DNA from: Mucor racemosus | Taxonomy: Eukaryota; Mucoromycota; Mucoromycetes; Mucorales; Mucoraceae | Direction of reading: 5' to 3' | Length of the DNA: 64,000 bases | Assembly: GCA_027405735.1 (NCBI GenBank) | Contig: JAPEHQ010000007.1 | Span: forward strand, 955,001 to 1,019,000 | Part shown: in pieces, positions 1 through 11,915 of the stretch | How the letters are laid out: each line of letters begins with the position of its first letter | Numbering within the stretch: the first letter of the stretch is position 1 | The notes under the pieces: model-generated | Databases searched by the model: none | What the model was told of the DNA's origin: nothing | What the model saw: only the letters and a program-made list of their open reading frames with translations | Position numbers and translations under genes: made by a program

Positions 1-1094
1 AGAAAAGAAGAGGGAAAAGTTTTATATCTTATCATCATTTACCCCTCTTTTAGATTTTTGTGCAAGGCTAATGGTTAAGCCGTTCTCACGACACACTCTT
101 TCTTGGTGGGCTCCCCTCCCTGGATAAATTTTAACGTATCATCATCTCATAGTTACAAATACAGTGGAACCTGTTAGTTGGCCCCAAATACAAACAAAAC
201 TTCGAATGCTACCAGCTAAAGAATAATATTTTCGATTTGAATGAGGACGATTGCAGCCTTTTTATATTGTTTATAGCATCTAATTTGCTTTAATTGCTTG
301 TTTTCAATGAGCTTTTTTGATTCAAAAAGAAAAACGTTGAACATTTGTGTGGTACAATGTAATTCTATAGTTGGTAATCTTAAAAATGTACTCTTATTGT
401 ATGTAAATTTTGCTGAATTCCTTTGCTCAGTACAAAAGACAACCGTATTAAACCAATAGCAAAAGCTACAAATGTCTTTACTTGTGAGTTACGCTTGGTA
501 AAGGATTTATTGAGGCGCTTGGTTCCATATCACTATATATTGTTATTACCAGGTTGCACGACTATATTCGCAAAAAGGCAGTGATATGCGGTTACTTCTT
601 CCAAAAATTAAAAGTATGTGTTTTTGTACACATGCTGTAAATAGTGTTAAAGTTTTATTCCATATAAATATATATATATATATACATTTTCTCGATGCAT
701 TAAAATGTTCTATGTGCTTTGCCCTATAGTAATATCTTGTTCAACATAATTATACATGCCATTTGTATAGATGAGATTTCATTAATACACAATTTTCGCA
801 ACAAGTCAATTTAGTCATTACAGCTTCTAGTGTGATTTAATTGCATTGATTGGGACTATTACTATGTTTTTCCCACATAGCCTTATTACCCTGGTTACTA
901 TTCTTCATTTACCTGTTGCATTTTTTCCGCGGCCATCCTTCGGTCCGCTGTCATTTAAATTTGGCGCACTACTACACTGTTAAATCCGGGAAAAAGGGTA
1001 ATAGATCGAATATAAAATAAACAATAAATAGAGGCACAGATTGATCAAAACAACAACTTTCAATCCAATTAAAAACTATATATCTATTCAAACA
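1..1094. other. Intergenic upstream region
   Basis: No convincing coding region is visible before the first gene. Around 65-95 there is a stretch resembling a tRNA A-box (GGCTAATGGTTAAGC), but no B-box follows at the right distance, so it can only be a SINE-head fragment. A TA dinucleotide run lies near 665-683. The last 60 bases form the presumed 5' leader of the next gene. Confidence 0.5.
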
Positions 1095-2714
1095 ATGATG
1101 ATGATGAACCCCCAACAACAATCTATTAAGCCCAAGGGTGATATCAGTTCTGTCTTTTCTCATTTAGGCGGTAGAGAAACCCAACTTGATCCCAGTCTCC
1201 TCACATTGAAGAAAGAAATTGCTCCCAAAGATCCTTCTGTTCTCAACAATGCCTATGAAAGGCTCATAAAATCTTTTGAACAAGAGACACCCGAGATTAA
1301 AGAAAAGGGCTCTTCTGTGATTCCCCAAGTAGAATTTGAAGAAATTCAAGCCAACAATGGGCGTTTCCCTCCCCACATTGATGCTCAAATTCGTCAACGA
1401 GGATGTGTTGTTGTTAGAAATGTTATTCCTGAACAAGAAGCACGTGGTTATAAGGAGCAAATCAAGTCTTATATCGGTAATCATCCTGGTCAAATTGAAG
1501 GATTTCCTAAAAACGATCCTCAAGTTTGGGAGGTTTATTGGTCTCAATCTCAAGTAGCTGCTAGAAGTCATCCTCGTTTTGAAACTACTACTTTAGCCTT
1601 GAATCAACTTTGGCATGCTCAAGATGATGCTGTGATTGATTTGACCAAGAATTTGGGCTATTGTGATCGTCTTCGTATTCGTAAACCTGGAGATCATAGT
1701 TTTGCTTTGCAAGAACATATTGATAGTGGCTCTATCGAACGTAATACAACATATGTAGCATTTTGCATATATTTATGTTACTAATATTTATGAATGTATT
1801 AATTTGTTTAGGCTGGCAGGACCCTGAATATCGTAAATGTTACACTGACATCTTTAATGGCAATTGGGAGGTATGTGTGAATATACAAAGCAGATCAATT
1901 CCAATCATATATTTACTTGTTAAATCAATAGAAACATGACTCATTTGATGCCACTCATCGTGTTGAAGCACGTATGGATTATTACAATTCTCCTGGTGGT
2001 TGCTCTGTATTCAGAAACTTCCAAGGCTGGATTGCCATGTCTGATATCAAAACTGGTGCTGGCACTCTTCGTGTTTGTCCTCTTTTAAAACAATCCACTG
2101 CCTATTTCTTGATGAAACCTTTGATTGAAGAATATATCGAGAAAAAGTAAGCTGAAAATACGTACTAAATATTGGATAAGTTACTAATCATCCCATTGTA
2201 TATATAGTGATTATATTGGCGCATTGCCTGGTTTATGTCAAGGTATTGGTAAAACTGATTATCCTCACATCATTGATACTATGATTTCCATGCCTGATGT
2301 TAAGCCTGGTGATTGTGTATTCTGGCATTGTGATCAAGTTCATGCTGTAGAACAAAAAAATGATTCAGAAGTTGATTCATCTGTTCTTTATATTCCTTCT
2401 GTACCTCTTTGTCGTATCAATTCTGAGTATCTCAAGGTACAAAGATCTGCATTTGAGAGAGGCTTGTGAGTATAGACTATAAATTGTAATAACACTTCAC
2501 ACTTAATAATTCATTGATTTAATATAGAACTCCTCCTGATTTCCCTGGCAATCACTTTGAAGAAACATTTGAAGACAGAGCTAAACCAAGCACTGCAAAT
2601 GAGGCTGTGAAATTGAATATGGGATTGATTCCTTATCCTGAACTTCCTGCTGATGCTACAGAAGGTCAAAGAAAAGCTTTGGCACTTCACAACGAAATTT
2701 TTGGATTTGCTTAA
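1095..2714 (+). CDS. DUF1479 family protein (2OG-Fe oxygenase-like)
   Basis: The five-exon model is 1095-1740, 1812-1870, 1932-2146, 2208-2465 and 2528-2714, giving about 454 residues, close to the usual size of this family (bacterial YbiU-like). The ATG at 1095 heads a run of four Met codons; an in-frame ATG at 1041 would add 18 residues. The protein has the double-stranded beta-helix signatures of Fe(II)/2-oxoglutarate oxygenases: HID inside EHIDSGSIERW, with the Arg codon made across intron 1, and a distal His in CVFWHCDQVHAVE. Introns are 57-71 bases and frames rejoin exactly. The substrate is unknown, and DUF1479 members have no well-established reaction. The family call is good; oxygenase activity is inferred from the metal-binding pattern only. 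Confidence 0.85.
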
Positions 2715-3131
2715 AGGTGTTTTCAATGGAGACTATTAACTCTTACTGTATTTATTAAATAAAATTCAGGGTGATATTATAGTATAGTAAAAATACCAGA
2801 TACATTGCATTTCTCCTATATATAATTTGATCGTTTTTTTATACTGAAAACAACATTGTGCAAATACTTTTATATATAATATTCGTTGCTCCCTTTTTAA
2901 ATGAGCCTCCAAACGTCTGTTATCGTCACTATAATGCATGAATAAATGAGCATCCTTGTATATAATAACTGAACATGAAGGGTTTGCTTGAGCTCATTAC
3001 TTTACCTTTTCTTTTATTACTATAACTCCAAACCAAGTGCTTTGCACGTTACGAACAACACCATCCCCCCATTACACTCTTTTATTATTATCATTCCCTT
3101 CCTTTTTATTTATTTTATTCAATAATTCAAC
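2715..3131. other. Intergenic region
   Basis: This is AT-rich spacer between two co-oriented genes. It holds the 3' region of the DUF1479 gene, with an AATAAA-like sequence near 2757 (attaaataaaattc), and a pyrimidine-rich leader before the next ATG. No ORF of interest is seen. Confidence 0.5.
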
Positions 3132-3993
3132 ATGAAATCAGTTCGTTTTTCACTCATTAATAAGAGATTTGATGATCAGTACACTTTTGATCTTCAAGGA
3201 TATGTAAGTGCAGTAACAATATCATGTTATTTGGCACAAGACTAACATGTAATTATAGTTATCTGTGCAGGATTTTTGCACCACTTTTAATTTGTTAAAT
3301 CAATCAGTTCGTAAAAACCCTCCACCAGGGAACAAATTTGTTTGGTCTATATTCATTTGGATTCTCTGGATGGTCGCTATCATTGGCAACTATTTATTGT
3401 GGTTGTTTACGAAAAGCTCATATGGCTTGATTATTCTTCCATTTTTTATGTTGCTTACTACATTACTTTTTATTTGGAGACATCGAGTACTGCGTCAAAG
3501 AGTAAGTAAATTATCAATCGTTGACTTTATCAAAATAATTTAAATAAATCTATTTTCAAGTTTGAGCTTGGCATTCTTGCTATTTGTAATCGCATCAATG
3601 CAACAGAGAACATTAGAGGTATCAACTATCGTTTTAGTAAAAATGGATCTGATTTAAATGACATTGCAAAGCAAATCAAAGTATCCAATAACGCCAATAT
3701 GAAGACAGTTTATGTAAGTTGCTGTGCATATTTTGTATATATAATTGCATGAAAAATAACTCTAATATATACACGTATTGTAGTCTATTGTTCTTGAATT
3801 TGATGATCGTTATAATGCTCTTACAAGTCAGCAATTCAATAGATATCCATCGATTGATTTCGTTACTGTTCCACTTTATGCCCACGTTAATTCATCTAAA
3901 GATGAAAAAAAGAGCGCTATTTATCCTGCTTGGTCATATAAAAATAAGCAGCAGCAACAATATGACGAAAAATTTATCATTCAGTATCAGTAG
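3132..3993 (+). CDS. Hypothetical protein with two transmembrane segments
   Basis: The four exons are 3132-3203, 3259-3501, 3561-3713 and 3784-3993, encoding about 225 residues. I do not recognise the family. The N-terminal ~45 residues are soluble and lead to a KNPPPG motif. Two adjacent hydrophobic segments follow, separated by a short polar loop (TKSSYG): one around FVWSIFIWILWMVAIIGNYLLW and one around LIILPFFMLLTTLLFIW. The C-terminal ~120 residues are soluble and end in a Gln-rich tail. Both termini therefore probably face the same side of a membrane. The domain order loosely recalls small membrane-tethered Golgi/ER proteins, but that is not a basis for a function. All junctions have GT-AG ends and keep the frame, which supports a real gene. 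Confidence 0.7.
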
Positions 3994-4434
3994 TTGACTC
4001 CTTAAAACGTTAATTTATCACTACAAACTCTATATTTATAGCATTACCGAGCTTACGCCTACTTTATATTTATTTAATTTTTTCTGGAATCTCCTCCTGT
4101 GTCTCTCCTATTCATACATAAAGTTCCGATTTTTTTTTTTCAGACGTTAGTTTTTCAGTTATAAAGGTTGAAATACTTGAGAAAGGGGATAAATTTAGAT
4201 TTATATTTCTTCTCTCCTTACGTACAGTAACACTTATATTATTCCTACCCAAAAAAAAAAAAAAAAAAAAAAAAAATAAAGCATCACAAATAATGATCTG
4301 GACTAAAATTAGGCCTTGTTGATTTCCAAATTTGTGATATCCAATGTTGTAAGTCTTCGAACCAGTATTCTATACCATATCCCACAGTGAGTATATTATA
4401 GTGTATACCCTGCACGCTGCAATATATATTATAT
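3994..4434. other. Intergenic region with poly-A tract
   Basis: Spacer after the membrane-protein gene. It contains a 26-bp A-run at about 4251-4276. No gene is seen. It abuts the start of repeat copy A1. Confidence 0.5.
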
Positions 4435-5997
4435 AAATTGGTAGCATTGTGCTACTTTTTTCTGAATTAATTTTATATCTTACAAAGAACTCAAAAAGAA
4501 GTAAAATTAATTGCTTGTTCCTTGAAAACTGGGTCTACTTTTTCATTCCCTTACAACTTTTTTTTTTCACTAAATAACGCCAAGAAAAAATAATATATCA
4601 ATGTACCTGAGATGTTCAGCTTTAATCCAAAAATGAGTATCCGGAAATATCCTACTTTTTGCAGATGGTATTAACTTTTCAGTGCTAAGGTTTCAGATTT
4701 TTTACGCGTATTTTACTGCTAATGGATTGAAAACTTTGAGACTTCATATCTCCAGAAAAAATTAAGCTATACTAACACTTTCTAATAATAAAACTTACTT
4801 GTTTTAAAGTGCTCTATAACATATTTTAATATAAAAAAATTCTGAGCACCTTTATTTTTTTTCATTTTTTTTGACATTTCTATAGTAGGTTTCAAAATAT
4901 TGGCTAAATTGAGCAACATTTTTTTTGCATTCATATCATTAAGCTCGTTAAGGCTCTCTGGGACCCAATTTAGAGTTTTTCAAAATATTGATTTTTCGTG
5001 GAGATATCCTAAAAAATGTGTACAAAAAGGTACCTCCATTTCTTGCTTTCATTTTTCCCTTGTATACCCTCATCCCAAATTCTGAATCTGAAAAAAATTT
5101 CACAAAAATCTCGTTTTCTCTATGAAAAATACAACTAGGAAATTTTACAATAGCTTGATCGATAGATAATATTTTTGCGCATCCTGTCAATTACTTATAT
5201 TTTAAATATGCTTATGAAAAGCGATGTGTATCTTCAAAAAACCTCCAAAATTTCAATTGCATTTTACGCAAAATTTAATGTGAAATATTTGCCTGAATTT
5301 TATTTAAATAGATGCAGAATTTAAAACTGTACAAAAGCTATTTAATATACTAGGTCGACTTACTTTGCAGTTCATGATCCATTAAACGATTTTGTTTTTT
5401 TCATCATTTTTCGTCCATTTTCAACAAATAAATTTTGGAACCCAGTTATCATAAGCTGTACGCTATGATATCGACTATTATTTTGATTATCTCGATGAAA
5501 AATCAATATTTTTGGCTGAAACAAAAAATACAGAGTAGCAATCAATTAGATCTATCTTGTGAATACAGAAATTAAGCCCTGGATAATGAGTTTTAAGTTT
5601 TACAAAATAATAAACTAATATTTACAACTGCAGAAAACAAAGAAAAAAAAACCCATCCTTGTGAATATTGATCCAATTAATCTCCAATTATACTTGATGG
5701 TAGATTTAAATATATCCTGCATAAAAATTTATATTTCTACTCTCACAAATCACTGTGAATTGAGAAAACCATCAGCAAAACATGCTATTTATGTTGCCCA
5801 ATAAAACCATCTGTTGTATCGTATATTTTCAGGTTTGATAAATAATACTTAAAAAAGAATATAATGAAAAGAGAATGAGTAATGAATTATTTTTTCAACT
5901 GTATAATAAAAACAAGATATCATTTATTTAGATATAAAAGTATGGCCTTTTATATTGATTTGACATTGAGATCCTGAGATGTAATTTAATAAAACTA
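4435..5997 (+). repeat. Repeat family A, copy A1 (3'-truncated)
   Basis: The sequence matches A2 from about 15,405 onward, for example TTGAAAACTGGGTCTACTTT, TAAATAACGCCAAGAAAAAA and GGAAATATCCTACTTTTT. It runs colinearly through the point where A2 is interrupted by the Crypton (CGACTATTATTTTGATTATC here is unbroken). It ends after GAGATGTAATTTAATAA at about 5997, where A2 continues. It therefore gives the empty-site sequence that defines the Crypton insertion in A2. No intact coding potential is seen; short open stretches on either strand are not conserved as protein. Confidence 0.85.
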
Positions 5998-7356
5998 GTC
6001 AATAACTGATATATATCAAAACCAAAGGGATACTAGACAATGCCTTCTATATACAAGTACATATCTCAGGTTTGTTTCCAAAGATAGATTCAATAATAGA
6101 TGAGCTGATAAATTTAATTAAAAATAAAAATAAGGCTGCTTTAGATCAATTTTTAATTTTCCTTATTCTGCTGTTTACAGTGTTATAAAGATCCGCTTTC
6201 ATGCTTGCCATGTATATGTCTTTATTTGATTTATGTAATATACTTTCTGAAATGCCACATAATGAAAAACTAGCTGAATCGTCCTTCGGTATGAGGTATA
6301 AGTCTAATTGCCAGTATAAGATTAAAATAAATCTTAGATTGCTCTGTCAATCATTAACTGACTCTTTTGATTACGGTAATAGCGAATTTGCTCTAACGCT
6401 AACTTTATTCAGATACTATTTAGATAAAAAGAAATGGTATTCAATGATGTAATATAACTTTACAATGTTTTGCTCAGTTACAAAGACGATTTTAAGATAT
6501 CAAAATTCCATTATGCCAAGCTCTTGATATGTGTTTATCTAGATAGCATGTTAACGTTTGTTTGTTAATTGAAAGTGTTTATAAAGCAATTGTTAACGTT
6601 AAAGATTGGTAACAAAACTAATATAATACAAACATATTCTAACATTTATCTTTATATAAATATACAGAATATGGCAAAAGAAATCGAAGGGGATATTTTT
6701 GAGGCCATGGAAAATAGTAAAAAAGACAGTTATGTCGCTCGTTCGTACTTCCAACATAACCAACATCCCCCAAAAGAGATTAGGTTGGCTGGCGCCATAG
6801 TTTATTTTCTCCATTATTAAATAAACCATTATTACTCAAAGCAGCATTGTTATCGAGCCAGATCTTGCTAACCAAATGTACTAGTGCAAGCTCGGCTCGA
6901 TAGCATTCCTAACTCAAAGTACGTCGATCCTTAAATCTTTCAATGAAATATTTTATATATCAAGTTTATCGCATGCTAGTAAGTTGCAATTGCATGATTC
7001 AGTTGTTGATACAAATAGATGTCGTTATATCTCTTTATATCTCACCCAAAAGCTAATATTTTATGCAGATTTGAAGCCTATCCTTTTGCTTAGAAGATTC
7101 CCTATTGAATTTGTCGTTTCGAATCGAAACTTGAAGGTTATTGCGCTTACAATGAGCTAAGGTTTTTACTTCGGATGTTCAATAGAGCAATTTTGAAAGA
7201 GATGACGTACATTTCAAAAGTCTAATGAACATTTGTTAGAGCGGGCTTCGTAAAGGGGTGAGCAAGCAATGAAAGAGACGCGCAATCATTTTCCATAGTT
7301 CTGATTCTCCTTCTTTCCTTGAATACATATAATAAAGAAAGATATATAATAAAAAA
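5998..7356. other. Intergenic region with coding-like relics and a SINE-like piece
   Basis: Two short open stretches, 6201-6452 and about 6671-6820, encode protein-like sequence but have no recognisable family, no plausible splicing and no flanking conserved exons. I treat them as relics or chance. At about 6850-6915 there is a block (CTTGCTAACCAAATGTACTAG ... CTCGGCTCGATAGC) related to the SINE-like sequences near 23,700 and 38,390. The last ~150 bases form the RPN9 promoter and leader. Confidence 0.4.
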
Positions 7357-8707
7357 ATGACTCAAAATATGGAAGTAGATTTCGATGTCCCCAAGTTCCT
7401 TTACGAGGAGAGACAAAAGACCCCCTCTCAACTTCAACATTATTATACTACATTTGAAGACCTTTATGAAAGAAAGTAAGTACCTTAATCATGTGTATAG
7501 AAGAAAAATCGCGTACACAGCGTTTACCAAACAATTATAGGTTATGGCATCAATTGACTACCAAGATTTTGGATTTCTTTAATGAGCCCGAGTCTGCCCC
7601 TTTTCAAATCTCACTTTTCCAAAACTTTGTTGCTGAATGGGAAGATAAAATCAACCAGTTATCACTTGTGTCCATTGCCTTACAAGCCGCTAAGCAATTT
7701 TCAGGTAAATAATGAGCAATGTGAATGATCATATTGGATAGGGATATTGAAATAAACTTATTAGATTTGAACGAATCTGTCAACTTTTTGGATGAGATTA
7801 TTAAAAAGGTCGATACACCTGAAACTAAAGATGTTTACGTTCTTGCACTTATGGAATCAGCACAATTTAAATTGAAATTAAATCAAACAGACGATGTAAA
7901 GAAGGCTATTGAAGAATCAGAAAAGATTTTGGATGGTTTTGATAGCGTAGACACAGTCATTTATGCTAATTTCTATCGTGTCAGTGCTGAATATTATAAG
8001 GTTAAGGCCAACTATGCTCAATATTACAAGAGTGCATTATTATATTTGGCCTGTGTCGATGTTGAAGAGTTAACTGTAAATGATAGAATTGAAAGAGCTT
8101 ATGACCTTTCTCTTTCTGCATTGTTGGGTGATATGATCTATAATTTTGGTGAATTGGTAGGTTTTTTTTTTTAATGTAAAACAATTGAAAGGGTATTCAT
8201 GAGAATCTGTCATAATTATAGTTAATGCATCCTATTCTCGACTCTCTTACCGGTACTGAACATGATTGGCTTCGTTCCTTATTATTCGCCTTCAATGCTG
8301 GCGATATTGGTAAATTCGAAGCATTGGTACCTCATTTCACAAAGCAACCTTTACTTGAAAAAAATCAAGGTGCACTTAGAAGAAAGATCTGTTTAATGTC
8401 TTTGATTGAAGCTGTTTTCAGACGTTCCACAGATAACCGCTCTATTCCCTTCTCTGAAATTGCTGCCGAAACTCGTTTATCAGTAGATGAAGTCGAACAT
8501 TTAGTAATGAAGGCATTATCTTTGAATTTAATCCGTGGTTCAATTGATCAAGTGGATCAAATTGTTGTCGTTACCTGGGTTCAACCTCGTGTCCTTGATA
8601 AAGATCAAATCGAAGGCATGAGACGTAAGCTCACAGAATGGGATAACCAAGTCAAGAAGATCAGTGCCTTTGTTGGAGAACAAGGTGGCGAAGTCTTTGC
8701 TCAGTAG
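7357..8707 (+). CDS. RPN9: 26S proteasome lid subunit Rpn9 (PSMD13)
   Basis: Non-ATPase subunit of the 19S regulatory particle lid, a PCI-domain scaffold that helps assemble the lid. The exons are 7357-7475, 7541-7704, 7765-8156 and 8222-8707, giving 386 residues, as expected for the family. Recognisable conserved blocks are YRVSAEYYKVKANYAQYYK, LLYLACVDVEEL, YNFGELLMHPILDSL, LLFAFNAGDIGKFE and the PCI winged-helix end ETRLSVDEVEHLVMKALSL, RGSIDQVDQ and TWVQPRVLD. Intron 2 has a decoy acceptor at 7741; using the acceptor at 7764 restores the family sequence (KQFS-DLNESVNFL). The gene is closely followed by the divergent/overlapping small minus-strand frame and by the MYSM1-like gene. Confidence 0.97.
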
Positions 8708-8811
8708 ATTTTTTCTCCTTTTTTTTTTTAAATGAGACAATAAAGGTTTTATTTTTGTAAATGTTCTATATTACATTGTTTGGACTATAAAAGTTGAATG
8801 CGGCAAACAGA

Positions 8812-9126
8812 TCAAAGATATCTACAATGCAATATAGTTTTAAGGTATACGTTAAGTGAGATGTGTTGATGAAATGCATACAATATATCACGGTATTGAG
8901 CCACACAAAGATCGATTTCAGACAGATTCTTAGCTTTCAATGATGATACGCATTCAAAGTATATATCTGTAACACACAACGAAATTTGCAGTTGCAATAC
9001 GACGTTTGTAGTTTCAATTTCAGACTTGAATCCTTGATACAGGTGACAGGACGCGCATTCAATACGCACGCCGCTAGTTTCGAGCAATATTGGAAAGAAG
9101 GCTCTCTTTATAATCATCATACATTT
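8812..9126 (-). CDS. Possible small unassigned protein
   Basis: An open frame of about 104 residues from the first of two adjacent Met codons at 9126, open further upstream to 9195. It lies between RPN9 and the MYSM1-like gene on the opposite strand. Base composition is locally richer in G+C than surrounding spacers (for example GGCGTGCGTATTGAATGCGC) and the translation looks protein-like, with CASCHLYQGFKSEIETTNV and a C-terminal amphipathic stretch. I do not recognise a family. Against it: the start would sit only 20 bases from the ATG of the gene on the other strand, leaving no separate promoter. It may be an internal exon, an antisense frame or chance. Confidence 0.28.
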   Translation of the reverse strand, partial: KCMMIIKRAFFPILLETSGVRIECASCHLYQGFKSEIETTNVVLQLQISLCVTDIYFECVSSLKAKNLSEIDLCVAQYRDILYAFHQHISLNVYLKTILHCRYL

Positions 9127-9145
9127 GATTAATTGTACGTCAAGC

Positions 9146-11283
9146 ATGAACCCTAAAAGATCCAGCAGAAATGGAGTAGATAATCCAATCTCCAAAGATA
9201 AAGAAGAAGAAATGAGCTCAGCTTTAATAGCTCAAATGTTGGCGGAAGATGCCATATCTCATGAAGACAACAACTATTATGCTGAATACAATAACAATTC
9301 GAAAGGATATGATTCATGCCAACATTATAAAGGTCAAGGAAATAACTTTGATGGTAATGAAAGTTCAGAAGACGAGTTTGATCCTGCCTTGGAACAGAAG
9401 CAACTGAAAAAAGAAGCTGGTAAAAAACTTGCTTAAATATTGTTTTTTTTTTTTGTTGAAAATAATACATGAATTGATTCTAAGCGTATTCTTTGTATAT
9501 CAAAGCAAGCCGCAAAAGAAAGTCAGAAATAGCAGTTAAGAAAGACGGTAAACTTCAGAGTGGATTAGAATCAACTATTTCTGTTGCAAACAAAAAACCC
9601 AAGACAAATTCAGATCAATTTAATTCAGGTGTATACACTGATTCTGAAGAAAAACTATTTCTCCAAGGGCTTGAATTACATGGCAGACAATGGCCAAAGG
9701 TAGTATTTCACTCATTTCCTATCTGTTAAACGCATGTTAATGATTTGATAGCTTCAAAAACATGTTGCCACAAGAGATTCTAATTCGATACGAAGCCATG
9801 CTCAGAAACATTTCATTAAAATGTATCGAGATGGCAAGCCTTTACCCGATAAAGTCAAGGAATCCGGCGAAGGATATACACTTTCAGGCAAGCCTCTTGA
9901 TATAACTTCTGCCGCTGCAAAACCTTATTTTACACATACGATACCCAAAGATACAATTAGCATAAATATTAATATGGCAGAAAATGCCAACACAGATACA
10001 AGCCCTCATGAAGATGCAGAGAAGCTAACCGAAGAGTTAAAAATTGTGAATGTAGAGAAAATAGCTGAGAAAGCATGTACAACACCATCATCCTCTGAGT
10101 CATCAATGTAAAGTGGTATCGAAATCGAGCAGTATTTCATTGATTTAATAGCCATTTTTCTATAGAACAACCGACTCTAAAACTTTATACGATGATAAAG
10201 GTAGAACGAATTACTCAACATCTCGTCTCAGAACACAAAGATTAAAGCCTTCCATTAACTATGGTCAAATCAGTAAAGAAGAGTAAGATTTAATATTTAT
10301 TTTGGTAACTACAAAAACCAACATTTGATTATGTTTATAGGGACCCACTTACAATGGTTAAATGCGAACCATTTATTGGAAAACCTGGTTCGGGTACTAC
10401 TGGCAGCCAGCCATTTGAGTTATCTGTAAATTCAAATGTATTATTAATGATGGACTTTCATGCTCATTTGATGACAACAGAGATTATTGGGTTTTTAGCT
10501 GGTGAATGGGATAAGGAAACTAAATGTATGTTGTATAAATTCACCAAGAAAAAACTGATATTTGAACTTGCTCTTTTAATAGGCATAAAAGTGCGTGCGG
10601 CGTTTCCTTGTAGATCTTTAGAGACAGGGCAAAATGATGTGAACGTAGAGATGGATCCCACTAGTGCTATTGAAACAAGACAGTTGATTGAAGATCACAA
10701 TATGAAAGTGGTTGGATGGTATCATTCTCACCCTACCTTTGTTCCTGACCCAAGCTTGGTCGATATCGAAAACCAACACAATTATCAATTATTGTGCCGT
10801 GATAACCATGACGATACTTCAAATTCTGTAGCATTGGAGCCGTTTGTTGGTGCTATAGTAGGTCCATATGACCCTGCATTACCTGCGTCTGCTAGTGTCA
10901 TTAATTGGTTCCATGTTTGTAATACAAATACAGATCGCCCAGTACCAAAGCGACTTATTTATGCGCTACAAGACGATGAGAATATAACTCCAGATGAAGC
11001 AAATCGCTTGGTAAAGTATTTGAATAATACAATTGATCATAAGGATTATTAATTAAATTATCTTTTACAGTTTCAATTGTTAGATACATACAGAATGTCA
11101 TCTGAAAGAGTTAATTTCTCGACACATTGGCGTCAAAATTTAGCAGAAAACAAGTTACAAAAAATGATTAAAAGTTTAGGATCTCGTATGCCTTGGGTAC
11201 AGAGAAAGCTTAAAGAAGAGGCTATTGTTGATGATGAGTTTTTAGATAAACTTCAATCCAGTTTAAAAGATTGGAATTTATAA
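9146..11283 (+). CDS. MYSM1: MYSM1-like histone H2A deubiquitinase (SANT + JAMM)
   Basis: Predicted nuclear metalloprotease removing ubiquitin from histone H2A. The seven-exon model is 9146-9419, 9506-9699, 9752-10107, 10166-10282, 10341-10525, 10583-11010 and 11071-11283, giving 588 residues. Order: an acidic Ser/Glu-rich N-terminus; a basic segment (SRKRKSE); a SANT/Myb repeat with W of GRQWPK and the SHAQKHF signature; a Thr/Ser/Glu linker; then an MPN domain. The JAMM zinc site is complete: Glu in TTEIIGFLAGEW, then HSHPTFVPDPSLVD (HxH, seven residues, SxxD). No SWIRM domain is visible between SANT and MPN, unlike animal MYSM1. The C-terminal helix region (THWRQNLAENKL) follows the last intron. 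The functional call rests on the SANT+JAMM combination, which is characteristic of this family. Confidence 0.9.
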
Positions 11284-11915
11284 TAAATTCTCACTAGAAA
11301 GTTTTCTTTGAGGTCTTGGTACACAAATGACTTTTTTTGTAATTTTTGAAACCCTAAACAAAAGCTTCATTAAGCAGAATTTATCATTTTAATAGTAAAT
11401 AAAAAATTTTGCTGTGTAGAATGAAGTATACTTGATAATATCATGTAGAAATATCAGAAATATTCGACATTTAAATCAAGTAAAAATCCTTTAAATGCAT
11501 CAAATTATTATGTATCTCGGCACCTGCATATACGTAGTTAATATTCCGGTTGTTTCTCTATATATCATTGTTTGAGATTGTGTAATCCTTTAGAATAAAT
11601 GCAACGACAGTTCATAATAGTAAATCAGAGAAACAGCATCCCCGTTAATTGGTAATGTTGCGGCCCACTGCAAAATGAATGCTTGATCCATGAAGAATAA
11701 TCTCACATTTCATAAGCCACCACAAAAAAAAAAGGATAACCAAAAAAAAAGAAAAAAAATATGGGATGCACATTTGACACATTACCCTCTTATTCACTTG
11801 CAATAATAGCATCAGGAAAAGCACAACCTTTATCTGTTTTGTTAATACATAACCGCGGGATTTAGTTCATAATCAACAAATACATCGAAAGTGAGAACGA
11901 CTGAATATAGCATCA
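11284..11915. other. Intergenic region
   Basis: AT-rich spacer between two co-oriented chromatin genes. A-runs lie at about 11,724-11,760. There is no gene or clear repeat. Confidence 0.5.
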
